Shown here: positions 43,101-52,375 of the stretch, in pieces
Position numbering within the stretch: position 1 is the first letter of the stretch
Layout: every line of letters begins with the position of its first letter
Assembly (NCBI RefSeq): GCF_014203665.1
Contig: NZ_JACHJN010000012.1
Location: 124,001-188,000, forward strand
Source: Saccharothrix tamanrassetensis
GTDB lineage: Bacteria; Actinomycetota; Actinomycetes; Mycobacteriales; Pseudonocardiaceae
Length of the DNA: 64,000 nt
Direction of reading: 5' to 3'
Position numbers and translations under genes: made by a program
Notes under the pieces: generated by a model
The model's input: the letters and a program-made list of their open reading frames with translations, nothing else
What the model was told of the DNA's origin: nothing
The model's database searches: none

Positions 43101-44111
43101 TCAACCGCCGAGGGTGCTCTCGCGGCAAATCAGTCGATACGTCGGATTCACGCTACGTGGCAGGGCATCGTGATCACCGCTGAAACGCTTGATGAGCAAG
43201 TCGATCGCCGTCCTGGCGATCTCTTCCTTGTCCGGGGCGACCGTGGTGAGGGTGGGCGTGCTGTACTGGCTTTCCTCGATGTCGTCGAATCCGACGACCG
43301 CGACGTCCCCGGGAACGGACAGCCCGTGGCTGAGCAGTGTGCGCAGCGCTCCCAGGCCGAGGAGGTCGTTGAAGCAGAACACCGCGTCGGGTGGCTGTGC
43401 CAGGTCGAGCAACCCCTGCATGGCCAGTGCTCCGTCGTGTCGGTGGAACTGCTCGACCGGGATGACCAGGCTCGGGTCGTACGCGATCCCGGCGCGGCGC
43501 AGTGCTTGCCGGTACCCCCGCAGCCGCAGCCTGGCGGTGGCGCCGGGGGCGGCGTCCTGGGCTCCGATCGCGGCGATCCGCCTTCGTCCCAGGGACACCA
43601 GGTGCGCGACCGCCTCCTCCGCCGCCGCGACGTTGTCGACGACCACGCGATCCGCGGCGCCGTCGGTGATCTGCTCGCCGAGCAGGATCATCGGCAACCG
43701 GTCCGTGCGCTGTTCGAGGTCGTCCTCGGTCAGCGCGAGCGGGCTGAGGATCAGGCCGTCGATCAGGTGGCCGGGCACCCCTTCGGTGATCTCCAGCTCC
43801 CTGTCCCGGGCGCCGTCGGTCTGCTCGATGAGCACCTTGAGGGAGCGCTCGTCGGCCGCCTCCACCACGAAACCGGCGAGTTCGGCGAAGTAGGGCGCCC
43901 GCAGTTCGGGCAGGGCCAGGGCGATCACCCCGGAACGGCCCTGCCGCAGGTGGCGGGCCGCGGTGTTCGGCCGGTAGTTCAACGCCGCGATGGCCTGCTG
44001 GACCTTTGCCCTGGTCACGGCCGAGACGTGCACGTACCCGTTGACCACATTGGACACGGTCTTGATCGAGACCCCCGCGTACCGCGCGACATCCTTCAGG
44101 CTGGACGCCAC
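43101..44111 (-). CDS. LacI-family transcriptional regulator
   Basis: The 336-residue protein begins at GTG 44111 behind AGGAGG. The DNA-binding headpiece is canonical: LKDVARYAGVSIKTVSNVVN and LNYRPNTAARHLRQGRSG, followed by a periplasmic-binding-like sensor domain to FDDIEESQYSTPTLTTVAP. It lies downstream of the sugar ABC importer and arabinofuranosidase genes and probably controls them in response to an arabino-sugar. The palindrome 48 bases upstream of its start suggests autoregulation. Confidence 0.92.
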   Translation of the reverse strand: MASSLKDVARYAGVSIKTVSNVVNGYVHVSAVTRAKVQQAIAALNYRPNTAARHLRQGRSGVIALALPELRAPYFAELAGFVVEAADERSLKVLIEQTDGARDRELEITEGVPGHLIDGLILSPLALTEDDLEQRTDRLPMILLGEQITDGAADRVVVDNVAAAEEAVAHLVSLGRRRIAAIGAQDAAPGATARLRLRGYRQALRRAGIAYDPSLVIPVEQFHRHDGALAMQGLLDLAQPPDAVFCFNDLLGLGALRTLLSHGLSVPGDVAVVGFDDIEESQYSTPTLTTVAPDKEEIARTAIDLLIKRFSGDHDALPRSVNPTYRLICRESTLGG

Positions 44112-44158
44112 TGCACGCCTCCTGTCACGCGTCGGTGGTGATGATCGTACGTTCGGTT

Positions 44159-44170
44159 TACAACGATGTA
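44159..44170 (-). promoter_or_regulatory. Candidate LacI operator upstream of lacI-type gene
   Basis: TACAACGATGTA differs by one base from the perfect palindrome at 43036-43047 and shares GGTTTACAACG context with the complement of the 43051-43065 region. It lies 48-59 bases upstream of the regulator start, in the 104-base gap after the permease gene. Confidence 0.6.
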
Positions 44171-44215
44171 CAAGCTGCTCGGGGAGGAACCTGCGGTGGG
44201 CCGCACCGGAGGTCG

Positions 44216-45034
44216 TCACCGGATGCCGGTGGTGGCGATCCCTTCCACGAATCGGCGCTGGACGAGCACGAAGGCGAGGACGACCGGGAGGAGCGTCAGC
44301 ACTGCTCCGGCCATGAGCAGTCCGTACTGCACCACGTGCTTGCCCATGAACAGGGCCAGACCCGCCGGCAGCGTGTGCATCGACGGATCGGTGGTGAAGA
44401 CCAAGGGCCACAGCAGGTCGTTCCAGTTGTACATGAAGTGGAACAGGCCCAGGGTGAGCACGGCCGGCGCGGAGATCGGAACCACGATCCGCGCGTAGAT
44501 CCGCAGGTGTGACGCACCGTCGATCCGCGCGGCGTCGTCGAGGTCGCGCGGAATGGTGAGGAAGAACTGGCGCAGGAAGAAGATCCCGAACGCGCTGGCG
44601 GCCCTGGGCAGGATCAGCCCGTGGTAGGTGTTGATCCAGTCCAGCCCGCTCATGATCTCGTAGAGCGGGACGAGCGTGACCTGCGGCGGGATCATCAGCA
44701 GCGCCAGCACCAGCCCGAACACCACGCGTTTGCCGGGGAAGTCCAGCCTGGCCAGGGCATAGGCCGCCATCGAGTCGAACAACAGCGACAGCAGCGTGAC
44801 GCCGCCCGCGAAGATCAGGGTGTTGAGGAACTGCCTGGCCAGCGGGAGCTGCCGCCGGATCTCGCGGTAGTGCTCGAAGGTGATGTCCTCGGGCAGCACG
44901 CGCGGGGGGAACCGCGCGATTTGCGCCTCCGGCGTGAGCGAGGCCAGCACGGTCCACCCCAGCGGCAGCAGGACCAGCGCCGAGATGACGACGAGCCCGG
45001 CGTAGACGAGCGGCCCCGCCGGTGTTTCCCGCAT
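44216..45034 (-). CDS. Sugar ABC transporter permease (MalG-like)
   Basis: The 272-residue permease has six hydrophobic segments, the LTPEAQIARFPPR segment typical of MalG-type carbohydrate permeases, and the EAA loop in LDDAARIDGASHLRIYARIV near 190. It starts one base after the other permease. No ATPase gene is nearby, as is normal for actinomycete CUT1 importers that share MsiK. Confidence 0.93.
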   Translation of the reverse strand: MRETPAGPLVYAGLVVISALVLLPLGWTVLASLTPEAQIARFPPRVLPEDITFEHYREIRRQLPLARQFLNTLIFAGGVTLLSLLFDSMAAYALARLDFPGKRVVFGLVLALLMIPPQVTLVPLYEIMSGLDWINTYHGLILPRAASAFGIFFLRQFFLTIPRDLDDAARIDGASHLRIYARIVVPISAPAVLTLGLFHFMYNWNDLLWPLVFTTDPSMHTLPAGLALFMGKHVVQYGLLMAGAVLTLLPVVLAFVLVQRRFVEGIATTGIR

Positions 45035-45035
45035 G

Positions 45036-45926
45036 TCAGTACCCGACCACCCGGCGGCTGAAGTACAGGTTCTGGGCCAGCGAGAGCGCGAACACCATGA
45101 GCAGCACGATCCATCCCAGCGTGGCCGCGTAGCCGAATTCCAGGTCCTCGAACCCCTTCCGGTACAACAGGTAGACCAGCGTCTCGGTGGACGAGTACGG
45201 GCCACCGCCGGTCATGACGAACACGTGGTCGAAGGCCTGCACCGCGGTGACGACCGCCAGGATCGACACGAAGGCGGTCGTGTTGCCCAGCAGCGGCCAC
45301 GTGATGTGCCGGAACCGCTGCCACGCGTTCGCACCGTCGAGGTGGGCGGACTCGTAGTAGGTGCGCGGGATCGTGTTCAGGCCGGCCAGGTACATGACGG
45401 CGTAGAAGCCGACGTTGCGCCACACGTGCACCACGGCGAGGTAGGCGAGTCCGAGGTCCGGATCGCGGATCCCGTTCCCGGCGGGGATGCCCAGTCGGTG
45501 CAGCCAGTGGGTCACCAGCCCGATCTCGGGGCTCAGCAGGAAGCGCCAGGAGATGGCCGTCACGCCCAGGGAGACCACCGCCGGCACGAAGACAGCCGCC
45601 CGGAAGAACGTACGTCCGGCGAGCTTCCTGTTGAGCAGCAGGGCCAGGCCGAGTGCGCACGCGACCGTCACCGGCGTGGCCAGGACGACGTACACGGCGG
45701 TGTTCCCGAGTGCGTTGCGGAACTCCTCGCTGTTCAGGACGGCGACGTAGTTGTCCGCGCCCACCCACTCGCCGCTGCCGGGCCGGGCGGCGCGGACCGA
45801 GCTGCCGGCGGCGAGGATGAGCGGCCACACGGTGAACAGCCCGATCACGGCGAGGGAAGGCGCCAGGAACGCATAGGCGGTCAGGGTTCGGGATGCCCGC
45901 CCGCGGCGTCCGGGTCTGCTCGTCAT
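45036..45926 (-). CDS. Sugar ABC transporter permease (MalF-like)
   Basis: The 296-residue permease has six hydrophobic segments, AYAFLAPSLAVIGLFTVWP at the N-terminus and the EAA loop in YYESAHLDGANAWQRFRHI near 205. ATG 45926 lies five bases before the solute-binding gene stop when read on the minus strand. It forms the CUT1 channel with the MalG-like partner. Confidence 0.93.
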   Translation of the reverse strand: MTSRPGRRGRASRTLTAYAFLAPSLAVIGLFTVWPLILAAGSSVRAARPGSGEWVGADNYVAVLNSEEFRNALGNTAVYVVLATPVTVACALGLALLLNRKLAGRTFFRAAVFVPAVVSLGVTAISWRFLLSPEIGLVTHWLHRLGIPAGNGIRDPDLGLAYLAVVHVWRNVGFYAVMYLAGLNTIPRTYYESAHLDGANAWQRFRHITWPLLGNTTAFVSILAVVTAVQAFDHVFVMTGGGPYSSTETLVYLLYRKGFEDLEFGYAATLGWIVLLMVFALSLAQNLYFSRRVVGY

Positions 45927-45931
45927 GGTGG

Positions 45932-47188
45932 TCACCTCGGCAGCAGTGGCCGGATCTGCTCGGCCGCCCGGGACATCGCCTCCTCGGCCGACGCCTCGCC
46001 GTGCTCGACGCGTTGGATCGCCGGTTCGAAGATCTCGGTGTAGATCTTCTGGTACTCCGGGACTCCCGGCATGAGGACGATCGCCGCCTCGGCGTGCCGG
46101 TCGAAGGTGGCGGCCTGCGCGTTCTGCGGCTCGACGTCGGTTCGGACGGTCGGGAACCCGGTGCCGGCCGACCACCGCTGCTGGGTCTCCGGCGAGGTCC
46201 AGAACTCGAAGAACTCCCCGGCGGCCCGCCGCGTGGCCGCGTCCGCCGTCGCCGCCAGCGCCAGCGTCGTGCCGGCGGCGATGGTGACCTGCCGCTTCGG
46301 CCCCGCGGGGACCATCGCCACGCCGTAGTCGACGCCGGCCTTGGTGAAGCCGCTGGTCATCCACGGACCGACGATCTCCATGGCCGCCTTGCCCGTCTCG
46401 AACAGCTTGTCCGCCTCCGGACCCGAGAGCCCGATCGGCGAGACCTTCCGGGTGGCGATCAGGCCGGCCCAGGTGCGCACCGCCTCCACCGCGGCCGGCT
46501 CGCCGACCGCCGGCTGCTCGTGGTCGGCGGAGAGGATGTCGCCGCCGTTGCCCCACAACAGGATCGGCCAGATCTGCACGGATTGGTGGTCGGGGATCGC
46601 CAGCCCGAACTGCGACGGGGTGTCGTTGCCTTCCGTGAACTTGGTCAGGCGCAGCGCGTGGTCCTGCCACTCCGGCCAGGTCGCCGGCGGCCGGTCCGGA
46701 TCCAGGCCCGCCTCCCGGAACAACTTCCGGTTGTAGAACAACAGCGTCGGCGTGAACGTGAACGGGAGTCCGTAGCGCCGGCCCTCGAACGAGGTCGCCT
46801 CGGTGGCCTGCCGGTGCAATGCCGCCGAGGTGGCGGTGTTGTCGGTGTACCAGTCGTCCACCGAGCCGAGGTACCCCCTGCTCGCGTACATGGCGACCCG
46901 CACGGTGTCGAACGCGGTGAGGTCAGGGCCGCGGCCGGCGTTGTAGGCGGCCGGTATCTTCTGGAACAGCACGTCCCACGGCATGACGTTCATCTCGACC
47001 CGGACACCGGGGTGCGTCCTGTTGAACGTCGCCACCAGCTCTTCGAGCACGGGCCGGTCGGGGCCGGTGAACCCGTTCCAGAACGTCAGCCTCACCGCCG
47101 CGTCGCCACCCGCTGTGCAGCCGCTGAGCGCGAGAGCCGTCGTCAACACCAGCACAATCGAGGTGAACGTGCCGCGCCGCATTCTCAT
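45932..47188 (-). CDS. Sugar ABC transporter solute-binding lipoprotein (family 1)
   Basis: The 418-residue protein has a lipoprotein signal with lipobox LALSGC after a charged N-terminus. LTFWNGFTGPDRPVLEELVATF and DLTAFDTVRVAMYASRGYL fit family 1 carbohydrate-binding proteins. ATG 47188 is preferred because GGAG lies six bases upstream; the GTG four codons earlier is within that ribosome binding site. It lies 27 bases after the arabinofuranosidase, so the imported sugar is probably an arabino-oligosaccharide. Confidence 0.92.
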   Translation of the reverse strand: MRMRRGTFTSIVLVLTTALALSGCTAGGDAAVRLTFWNGFTGPDRPVLEELVATFNRTHPGVRVEMNVMPWDVLFQKIPAAYNAGRGPDLTAFDTVRVAMYASRGYLGSVDDWYTDNTATSAALHRQATEATSFEGRRYGLPFTFTPTLLFYNRKLFREAGLDPDRPPATWPEWQDHALRLTKFTEGNDTPSQFGLAIPDHQSVQIWPILLWGNGGDILSADHEQPAVGEPAAVEAVRTWAGLIATRKVSPIGLSGPEADKLFETGKAAMEIVGPWMTSGFTKAGVDYGVAMVPAGPKRQVTIAAGTTLALAATADAATRRAAGEFFEFWTSPETQQRWSAGTGFPTVRTDVEPQNAQAATFDRHAEAAIVLMPGVPEYQKIYTEIFEPAIQRVEHGEASAEEAMSRAAEQIRPLLPR

Positions 47189-47215
47189 CTGAGGCTCCAC
47201 CGCGTCGTAAGAGTG

Positions 47216-48730
47216 CTAGAGGTTCGTTTCCGGGCTCAGGCGGATCAGGGACCACGAGGCGGGCGGCAGCAGGGCCGTCACCACGTTCGCATCGACCCGC
47301 GCGTTGCTCAAGGGCTTCGGCACCACCCGATCGGGTGTACGTGGGTCGTTCACGGCGTGGGGAACTTCCGCGGCGACGACCACCGCGTCCAGAAGCGCGA
47401 GTGGCTCACGGGTGCCGAGCCTGCCGGAGACCGGGAGAGCGTCTGTCGTGCTCCGGTTGACGCAGAACAGCGCGATGTCACCGGTGTCCTCGTCGTGGGT
47501 GGCGACGGCGTCGAGTGCGGGCACGGCCCCGAACGCGCTGGTCACACACTGCGGTGAGGTGCTCTCCACCCGTAGCACGGTCCCGCGTGCCCACCGCGCG
47601 GTCAGCGCGAACGGGTGGTAGGTGGTCTGCCGCCACGAGGGGCCCGACGGTTCGGTCCGGATCGGCGCGATGACGTTGACCAGCTGCGCCTGGCACGCCA
47701 CCCGGACCCGGTCCGCGTGGCGCAGCAGCGTGATCAGGTAGCTGCCCACCACCACCGCGTCGGCCGCCGTGTAGGTCTCCTCGATCAGCCTCGGAGCGTG
47801 CTCCCAGTCGGCCCGTTGACGGCCGGTGAACCGTCGCTGGGTCCACACGTTCCACTCGTCGAACGACAGCATCATCTTCTTCCGCTCGCGCAGCTTGGCG
47901 CGCACGTGGTCGGCGGTCGCGACGACTCCGTCGATGAAGCCGTCCATGTCGACGGCGCTGGCCAGGAAACTCGCCAGGTCGTGGTCGCGCTCCTCGTAGT
48001 AGGCGTGCAGGGAGATGTAGTCGACGGTGTCGTAGGCCTGCTCCAGCGCCGTCGCCTCCCACGTGCCGAAGGTGGGCATGGAGCTGTTGGAGCTGCCGCA
48101 CAGCACCAGTTCGATGCCTGGGTCGACCCGGCGCATCGCCTTGGCCGTCTCGTTGGCGAGCCGGCCGTACTCGTACGCGGTCTTCGCGCCGAGCTGCCAG
48201 GGGCCGTCCGGCTCGTTGCCGAGGCACCACAGCCGGATGTCGTGCGGAGCGGGGGAGCCGTGCTTCACCCGGAGGTCGGACCAGTACGTGCCACTGTCGT
48301 GGTTGGCGTATTCGAGCAGGTCGCACGCCTCCTGGACGCCGCGGGTGCCGAGGTTCACCGCCATCATCGGCTCGACGCCCGCCGACCGGGTCCAGCACAC
48401 GAACTCGTCGAGCCCGAACCGGTTGGTCTCGTGCTGCCGCCACGCGAGGTCGAGCCGGTTCGGCCGCTCACCCACCGGGCCGACCCCGTCCTCCCAGCGG
48501 TACCCGGAGACGAAGTTGCCGCCGGGATAGCGCACGACGCTGACACCCAGCTCCCTGACCAACCGCAGGACGTCGCCGCGGAAGCCGTTCTCGTCCGCTT
48601 CGGGGTGGCCGGGTTCGAACACCCCCGTGTACACGGCCCGGCCCATGTGCTCGACGAACGAGCCGAACAGCCGGCGGTCCACCGGACCGATGGTGAAGTC
48701 GGGATCGAGCACCAGGCTGCCGCTTCGCAC
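47216..48730 (-). CDS. Alpha-L-arabinofuranosidase, GH51
   Basis: The 504-residue protein is a standard intracellular GH51 enzyme. Acid/base Glu173 lies in CLGNEPDG and nucleophile Glu292 in FDEWNVW, almost the same numbering as characterised Geobacillus AbfA. There is no signal peptide, consistent with hydrolysing oligosaccharides taken up by the adjacent importer. GTG 48730 follows GGTGAAGG. It opens the operon GH51, binding protein, two permeases, with lacI behind. The divergent neighbour is a secreted lectin. Confidence 0.95.
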   Translation of the reverse strand: MRSGSLVLDPDFTIGPVDRRLFGSFVEHMGRAVYTGVFEPGHPEADENGFRGDVLRLVRELGVSVVRYPGGNFVSGYRWEDGVGPVGERPNRLDLAWRQHETNRFGLDEFVCWTRSAGVEPMMAVNLGTRGVQEACDLLEYANHDSGTYWSDLRVKHGSPAPHDIRLWCLGNEPDGPWQLGAKTAYEYGRLANETAKAMRRVDPGIELVLCGSSNSSMPTFGTWEATALEQAYDTVDYISLHAYYEERDHDLASFLASAVDMDGFIDGVVATADHVRAKLRERKKMMLSFDEWNVWTQRRFTGRQRADWEHAPRLIEETYTAADAVVVGSYLITLLRHADRVRVACQAQLVNVIAPIRTEPSGPSWRQTTYHPFALTARWARGTVLRVESTSPQCVTSAFGAVPALDAVATHDEDTGDIALFCVNRSTTDALPVSGRLGTREPLALLDAVVVAAEVPHAVNDPRTPDRVVPKPLSNARVDANVVTALLPPASWSLIRLSPETNL

Positions 48731-48914
48731 AAGCCTTCACCCCCGGGCGCTTCGCAGGAGGCACACCTGCGGTCGGGCATCGCGGCAAAGCTCCGGCGCC
48801 GACCTTGGCGAAACCTTGCACCGCGCCGAGCGCGCGCCACCGGAACGGCAAGGTTCGGGCAATTCCCGGCTGCCACGGTCGTCCGGCACGCAGCAGACAC
48901 GAGGGAGAGGAACC

Positions 48915-49472
48915 ATGTCGACCACAACTCAGGCGCGAAGGCTGTTCCAGGTCGCCGTCGCGGCCGTCGCCACCGCACTCGCGCTGTCAGCGGTGCCCGC
49001 TCATGCCGGCAGCGCACCCGCACCCGCGGTCAACGCCGACCAACTGCTCCTCAACGTCCGCACCGGCCTGTGCGCCGACGTGCCGGGATTCGGCGCCGGG
49101 ACGATCGACGGCCCGGTCAACCAGTGGTACTGCAACCCCGGGCCGATCGACAACCAGATGTGGCGCCTCCTGCCCTACCCCGACGGCACCTACGCGATCC
49201 AGAACGTCAAGGACGGCTACTGCATGGACGTGCCCCTGTTCGGAGCCGTCCCCGCAGCCACGAAGATCAGCCAGTACCACTGCGTCCTGGGCCCGTCGGA
49301 CAACCAGATGTTCAGCTTGGAGTGGGTGGGCAACGGCTGGCTCTTCCACCACGCCAAGGACCCCAACCTGTGCCTGGACGTCGACGGCCTCAACGGTTCC
49401 GGCGGCCCCGACGCACGGCTGACCCTCTGGCACTGCTCGCGGACCGACGACCACGTCTGGACGTTCGCCTGA
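48915..49472 (+). CDS. Secreted ricin-type beta-trefoil lectin
   Basis: The 185-residue protein has a signal peptide ending in VPAHA near residue 31, then one beta-trefoil. The repeated pattern C-x-DVP and Q-x-W (LCADVPGFG, QMWRLLPY, YCMDVPLFG, LCLDVDG, LWHCSRTDDHVWTFA) marks three ricin B-like subdomains. No catalytic domain is attached, so it is a free sugar-binding protein, perhaps for plant or cell-wall polysaccharides. It is divergent from the arabinofuranosidase operon. Confidence 0.88.
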   Translation: MSTTTQARRLFQVAVAAVATALALSAVPAHAGSAPAPAVNADQLLLNVRTGLCADVPGFGAGTIDGPVNQWYCNPGPIDNQMWRLLPYPDGTYAIQNVKDGYCMDVPLFGAVPAATKISQYHCVLGPSDNQMFSLEWVGNGWLFHHAKDPNLCLDVDGLNGSGGPDARLTLWHCSRTDDHVWTFA

Positions 49473-49606
49473 TCCGCGCAGGACGGATGTCGCCCGGAGT
49501 TCGGTGACGGAGCTGAGTCCGGCCGGATCACGAGGGGTGTCCGGCACGCTCCGCTCGTGCACTTGGTCGTGTCCACGGAACACCGGGGTGGGCAGGCCGC
49601 GGGAAC

Positions 49607-49643
49607 GGCGGTGCCGGGGGTGTCTCTGCCCCCCGGCACCGCC
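49607..49643. terminator. Strong bidirectional hairpin
   Basis: GGCGGTGCCGGGGG (49607-49620) pairs perfectly with 49630-49643 over a 9-base loop. It separates the converging lectin gene and the propeller gene on the minus strand. A 14-bp GC stem without U-tract fits a high-GC terminator. Confidence 0.75.
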
Positions 49644-49700
49644 TTCGTGCGCCCCCGTCCGCAGCCACCGCCGGTGTGGCGGCGGACGGGGCGCCGCCGT

Positions 49701-50698
49701 TCAGCGGAGGCGCTTGATCTCGCCGCGGGTGCGGTAGAACGACCCGCCGGCCGAGGTGAGCACCTCGGAGACCAGGTACCGGGCGCCGGGCACGCGGATG
49801 TTCTTGGGGAACTGCACGCCCCACGTGCGGTCGTACCCGTCCGACACGACGTGCACCCTGACCCGGCCGCCCTCCTGCACGCGCTCGACGACGACGCCCT
49901 CGCCGGGGGCGACGTGCGAGACGACCTCCACCTCGGCGGTCGCTTCGACGCGGTCGATGGCGCCGGCCTTGATGTCCTGGCGCGGCGGGAGCTGCCCCTG
50001 CTCCGCCGCGCGCACGGCGGCGGGACTGGCGTCCAGGCAGGCGAGCGAGCCGTCCGTCGTCACGAGGTAGAGCCGCTCGTCGCGGTACTGCATGGAGAAC
50101 GCCGAGCCGCACCCGGTGGCGAGCTTCCACAGCCGGGTGCCGTCGGCGGCGAAGCAGTACACCGAGGACTGGTTGTCGCCCGCGAAGACGAACTCGCCGT
50201 CGGGCGACGTCGCGCAGGAGAACACGGGTGCGTCGCAGCGGTATTCGCCCGTCGCGCGCCCGTCCGACTTGGCGAACCGGTGGATCCGGCCCCGACTGGT
50301 GCCCGCGAAGACCTCGGTGCGCTCCTGCCAGCCGAACAGCACCCCTCCGACGGTGTCGGCGTGCCACGCCCGGTGACCCCGGCCGGTGTAGTGCGTGACG
50401 CCCCGGGAGTGGCCGTGGAAGACGCCTTCCGCCGAGCAGCGGACCATCCAGGCGCTGTCGCCGATGGCCGGGCACGACCACTGGAACTCGTCCTCGTGGT
50501 CCACCACGGTCACCCGGCCCTGCCGGTCGGACACGCCGAGCACGCCGTCGTGGATGTCGAGCCAGTAGATGTCGACGTCGTCGGCGATCTCGTAGGCGAC
50601 CCGGGGCACCTTGGCGCCGAGGTCGTACACCTGGCCGTCGTCACACCCAGCGTAGATCCAGAAGTCGTCGGCCACGATGCACTTGACGGCGTCGGGCA
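49701..50698 (-). pseudogene. Beta-propeller part of a WGR-domain protein, detached from its WGR domain
   Basis: The minus frame from about 50698 to 49701 encodes some 330 residues of a PQQ/WD-type propeller, from LPDAVKCIVADDFWIYAGCDD through VVDHEDEFQWSCPA, FVFAGDNQSSVYCFAADGT and the C-terminal YRTRGEIKRLR. In intact relatives this follows an N-terminal WGR domain and a first blade on the same strand. Here the minus frame upstream of 50698 is open but only antisense to a plus-strand WGR sequence, so the N-terminus is lost. The gene looks split by an inversion near 50700. A shorter protein from a cryptic start remains possible. Confidence 0.65.
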
Positions 50699-50702
50699 AC
50701 CC

Positions 50703-50975
50703 AAGTTCTACGAGGTGCGGGTCGACGACACCGAGGTCACCATCACCTACGGGCGCATCGGGGAACAGGGGCAGGTCAGGAGTGCGACCTTCGCCGACCA
50801 CGCCAAGGCGCTCAAGGCCGCCGAGAAGAAGATCGGCGAGAAGGTGCGCAAGGGCTACGCCCCCGCCGTCAGGGGGGTGCGCGGGCGGCGGGCGGTGAGC
50901 CGGCGGGAGATCGTCAGCACCGGCTCGACCGCCCACCAGGCACCGGTGCTGTGGCGGTTCGAGCGACACCGACAA
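50703..50975 (+). pseudogene. WGR domain fragment in inverted orientation
   Basis: The plus strand encodes KFYEVRVDDTEVTITYGRIG, then a lysine-rich helix (KALKAAEKKIGEKVRKGY) and the linker end GSTAHQAPVLWRFE. This is the WGR module and the start of the propeller linker that normally lie upstream of, and on the same strand as, the propeller at 49701-50698. No in-frame start codon lies just before it: the frame enters directly from propeller antisense sequence. After VLWRFE the expected continuation appears briefly in another frame (SDTDNPEPRP) and then ends. A broken, inverted gene fragment is the simplest reading. Confidence 0.65.
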
Positions 50976-51084
50976 TCCCGAGCCGCGGCCGGTGGCCAGG
51001 GGTCCGAGGGCCGCCGGGCGCTGCGCCGAGACCGGTCAGGAATGGAGAAGCACCGGCCACCGGGTCGCGCCTAGCGTTGCCGCC

Positions 51085-51711
51085 ATGACCTCCGTCGACA
51101 GCATCACCCTCGAGGTGGCCGACCCCGCGGCCGCCGAACGCTTCTACACCGCCGCCTTCGGCCTGGGCACCCGGCTGCGCCTGCGGGCCTCGCAGGAACC
51201 GACCACCGGCTTCCGGGGGTTCACTTTGTCCCTCGTGGTGTCCCAGCCGGCCGACGTCGACGCCCTGGTAGGCGCCGTCCTCGACTCCGGGGCAACGGTG
51301 CTCAAGCCCGCCGCGAAGTCGCTGTGGGGCTACGCCGGGGTCCTCCAAGCCCCGGACGGGACGATCTGGAAGGTCGCGACGTCGGCGAAGAAGAACACCG
51401 GCCCGGCCACCCGGCGGGTCGACGGCATCGTGCTCCTGCTGGGAGTGTCGGACATGGCCGCGAGCAAGCGGTTCTACGTCGGGCGGGGGCTCACCGTGGC
51501 GAAGAGCTTCAGCCGGGTGTACGTCGAGTTCGCCACCGGGACGAGTCCCGTCACGCTGGCGCTGTACCGGCGTCGTGCCCTGGCCAAGGACGCCGGGGTT
51601 CCTCCCGAGGGCACCGGATCGCACCGGATCGCCGTCGGTGGCGCGGCCGAGCCCTTCACCGACCCCGACGGCTTCGCCTGGGAGACCACCTCGATGGCGG
51701 AGCTGTCCTGA
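51085..51711 (+). CDS. VOC/glyoxalase superfamily protein, two modules
   Basis: The 208-residue protein holds two beta-alpha-beta-beta-beta modules, residues about 3-105 (ITLEVADPAAAERFYTAAFG to LQAPDGTIWKV) and 115-205 (IVLLLGVSDMAASKRFYVGR to FTDPDGFAWET). Metal ligands of true glyoxalases are not clearly kept. Such proteins act as dioxygenases, resistance or binding proteins. It begins 110 bases after the WGR fragment and is followed closely by two small genes. Confidence 0.85.
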   Translation: MTSVDSITLEVADPAAAERFYTAAFGLGTRLRLRASQEPTTGFRGFTLSLVVSQPADVDALVGAVLDSGATVLKPAAKSLWGYAGVLQAPDGTIWKVATSAKKNTGPATRRVDGIVLLLGVSDMAASKRFYVGRGLTVAKSFSRVYVEFATGTSPVTLALYRRRALAKDAGVPPEGTGSHRIAVGGAAEPFTDPDGFAWETTSMAELS

Positions 51712-51905
51712 TGTGCCTCTACCTCGTGCCCGGCCTGGCCGCCGCGCTCGCCTGGGACAGCGCCGGGCCCACCGCCGCCACACCCGCCGATCGCCGACCC
51801 GGCGTTGCCGACACCGCGCCTCCGGCCACCGGAGAACACCTGGTCGGCGCGACGAACCAGGACCAAGCCCCGCACACCACGTCCACTGAGGAGAATCCGC
51901 GATGA
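51711..51905 (+). CDS. Possible small protein, 64 residues
   Basis: ATG 51711 overlaps the VOC stop (TGATG) and the stop overlaps the next ATG, so it would be coupled to both. The product starts MCLYLVPGLAAALAW, weakly hydrophobic, then becomes Pro/Thr/Ala-rich. I recognise no family. It may be real or simply the spacer between two genes. Confidence 0.3.
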   Translation: MCLYLVPGLAAALAWDSAGPTAATPADRRPGVADTAPPATGEHLVGATNQDQAPHTTSTEENPR

Positions 51906-52354
51906 GCCGCGACAAGACCAGCACGTACGAGGGTTTCACGGCCGAGGAACGGGCCGCGATGAAGGAGCACGCCGAACAGACGAAGAAGGAAGCGCGCCGC
52001 GGTTCGCGTGCGGACAAGGCGGCAGAGGCGGCACGCGACGTCCTCGCGAAGATCGCCGAGATGCCCGACTCCGACCGGATCATGGCCGAACGCGTCCACG
52101 CCGTCGTCACGGCCAACGCCCCGACGCTCGCGCCGAAGCTCTGGTACGGGATGCCCGCCTACGCGCTGGACGGCAAGGTCGTCTGCTTCTTCCAGAGCGC
52201 GGACAAGTTCAAGGCGCGCTACGCGACGCTCGGGTTCAACGACCTCGCGCAGCTGGACGAGGGCACGATGTGGGCCACCAGCTTCGCGCTGACCGAGGTG
52301 ACGGCCGAAGTGGAGGCACGCATCGCCGCCCTCGTCCGGCAGGCGGTGGGTTGA
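51902..52354 (+). CDS. DUF1801 (YdhG-like) protein
   Basis: The 150-residue protein carries the DUF1801 fold: APKLWYGMPAYALDGKVVCF, then FQSADKFKARYATLGFND. A lysine-rich N-terminal helix (KEHAEQTKKEARRGSRADKA) precedes it. Relatives are described as iron-chaperone-like but the biochemical role in actinomycetes is unclear. It lies downstream of the VOC gene, probably co-transcribed, and is convergent with the asparagine synthetase. Confidence 0.85.
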   Translation: MSRDKTSTYEGFTAEERAAMKEHAEQTKKEARRGSRADKAAEAARDVLAKIAEMPDSDRIMAERVHAVVTANAPTLAPKLWYGMPAYALDGKVVCFFQSADKFKARYATLGFNDLAQLDEGTMWATSFALTEVTAEVEARIAALVRQAVG

Positions 52355-52375
52355 GCCGGTTCCGCGTGCCGCGCC

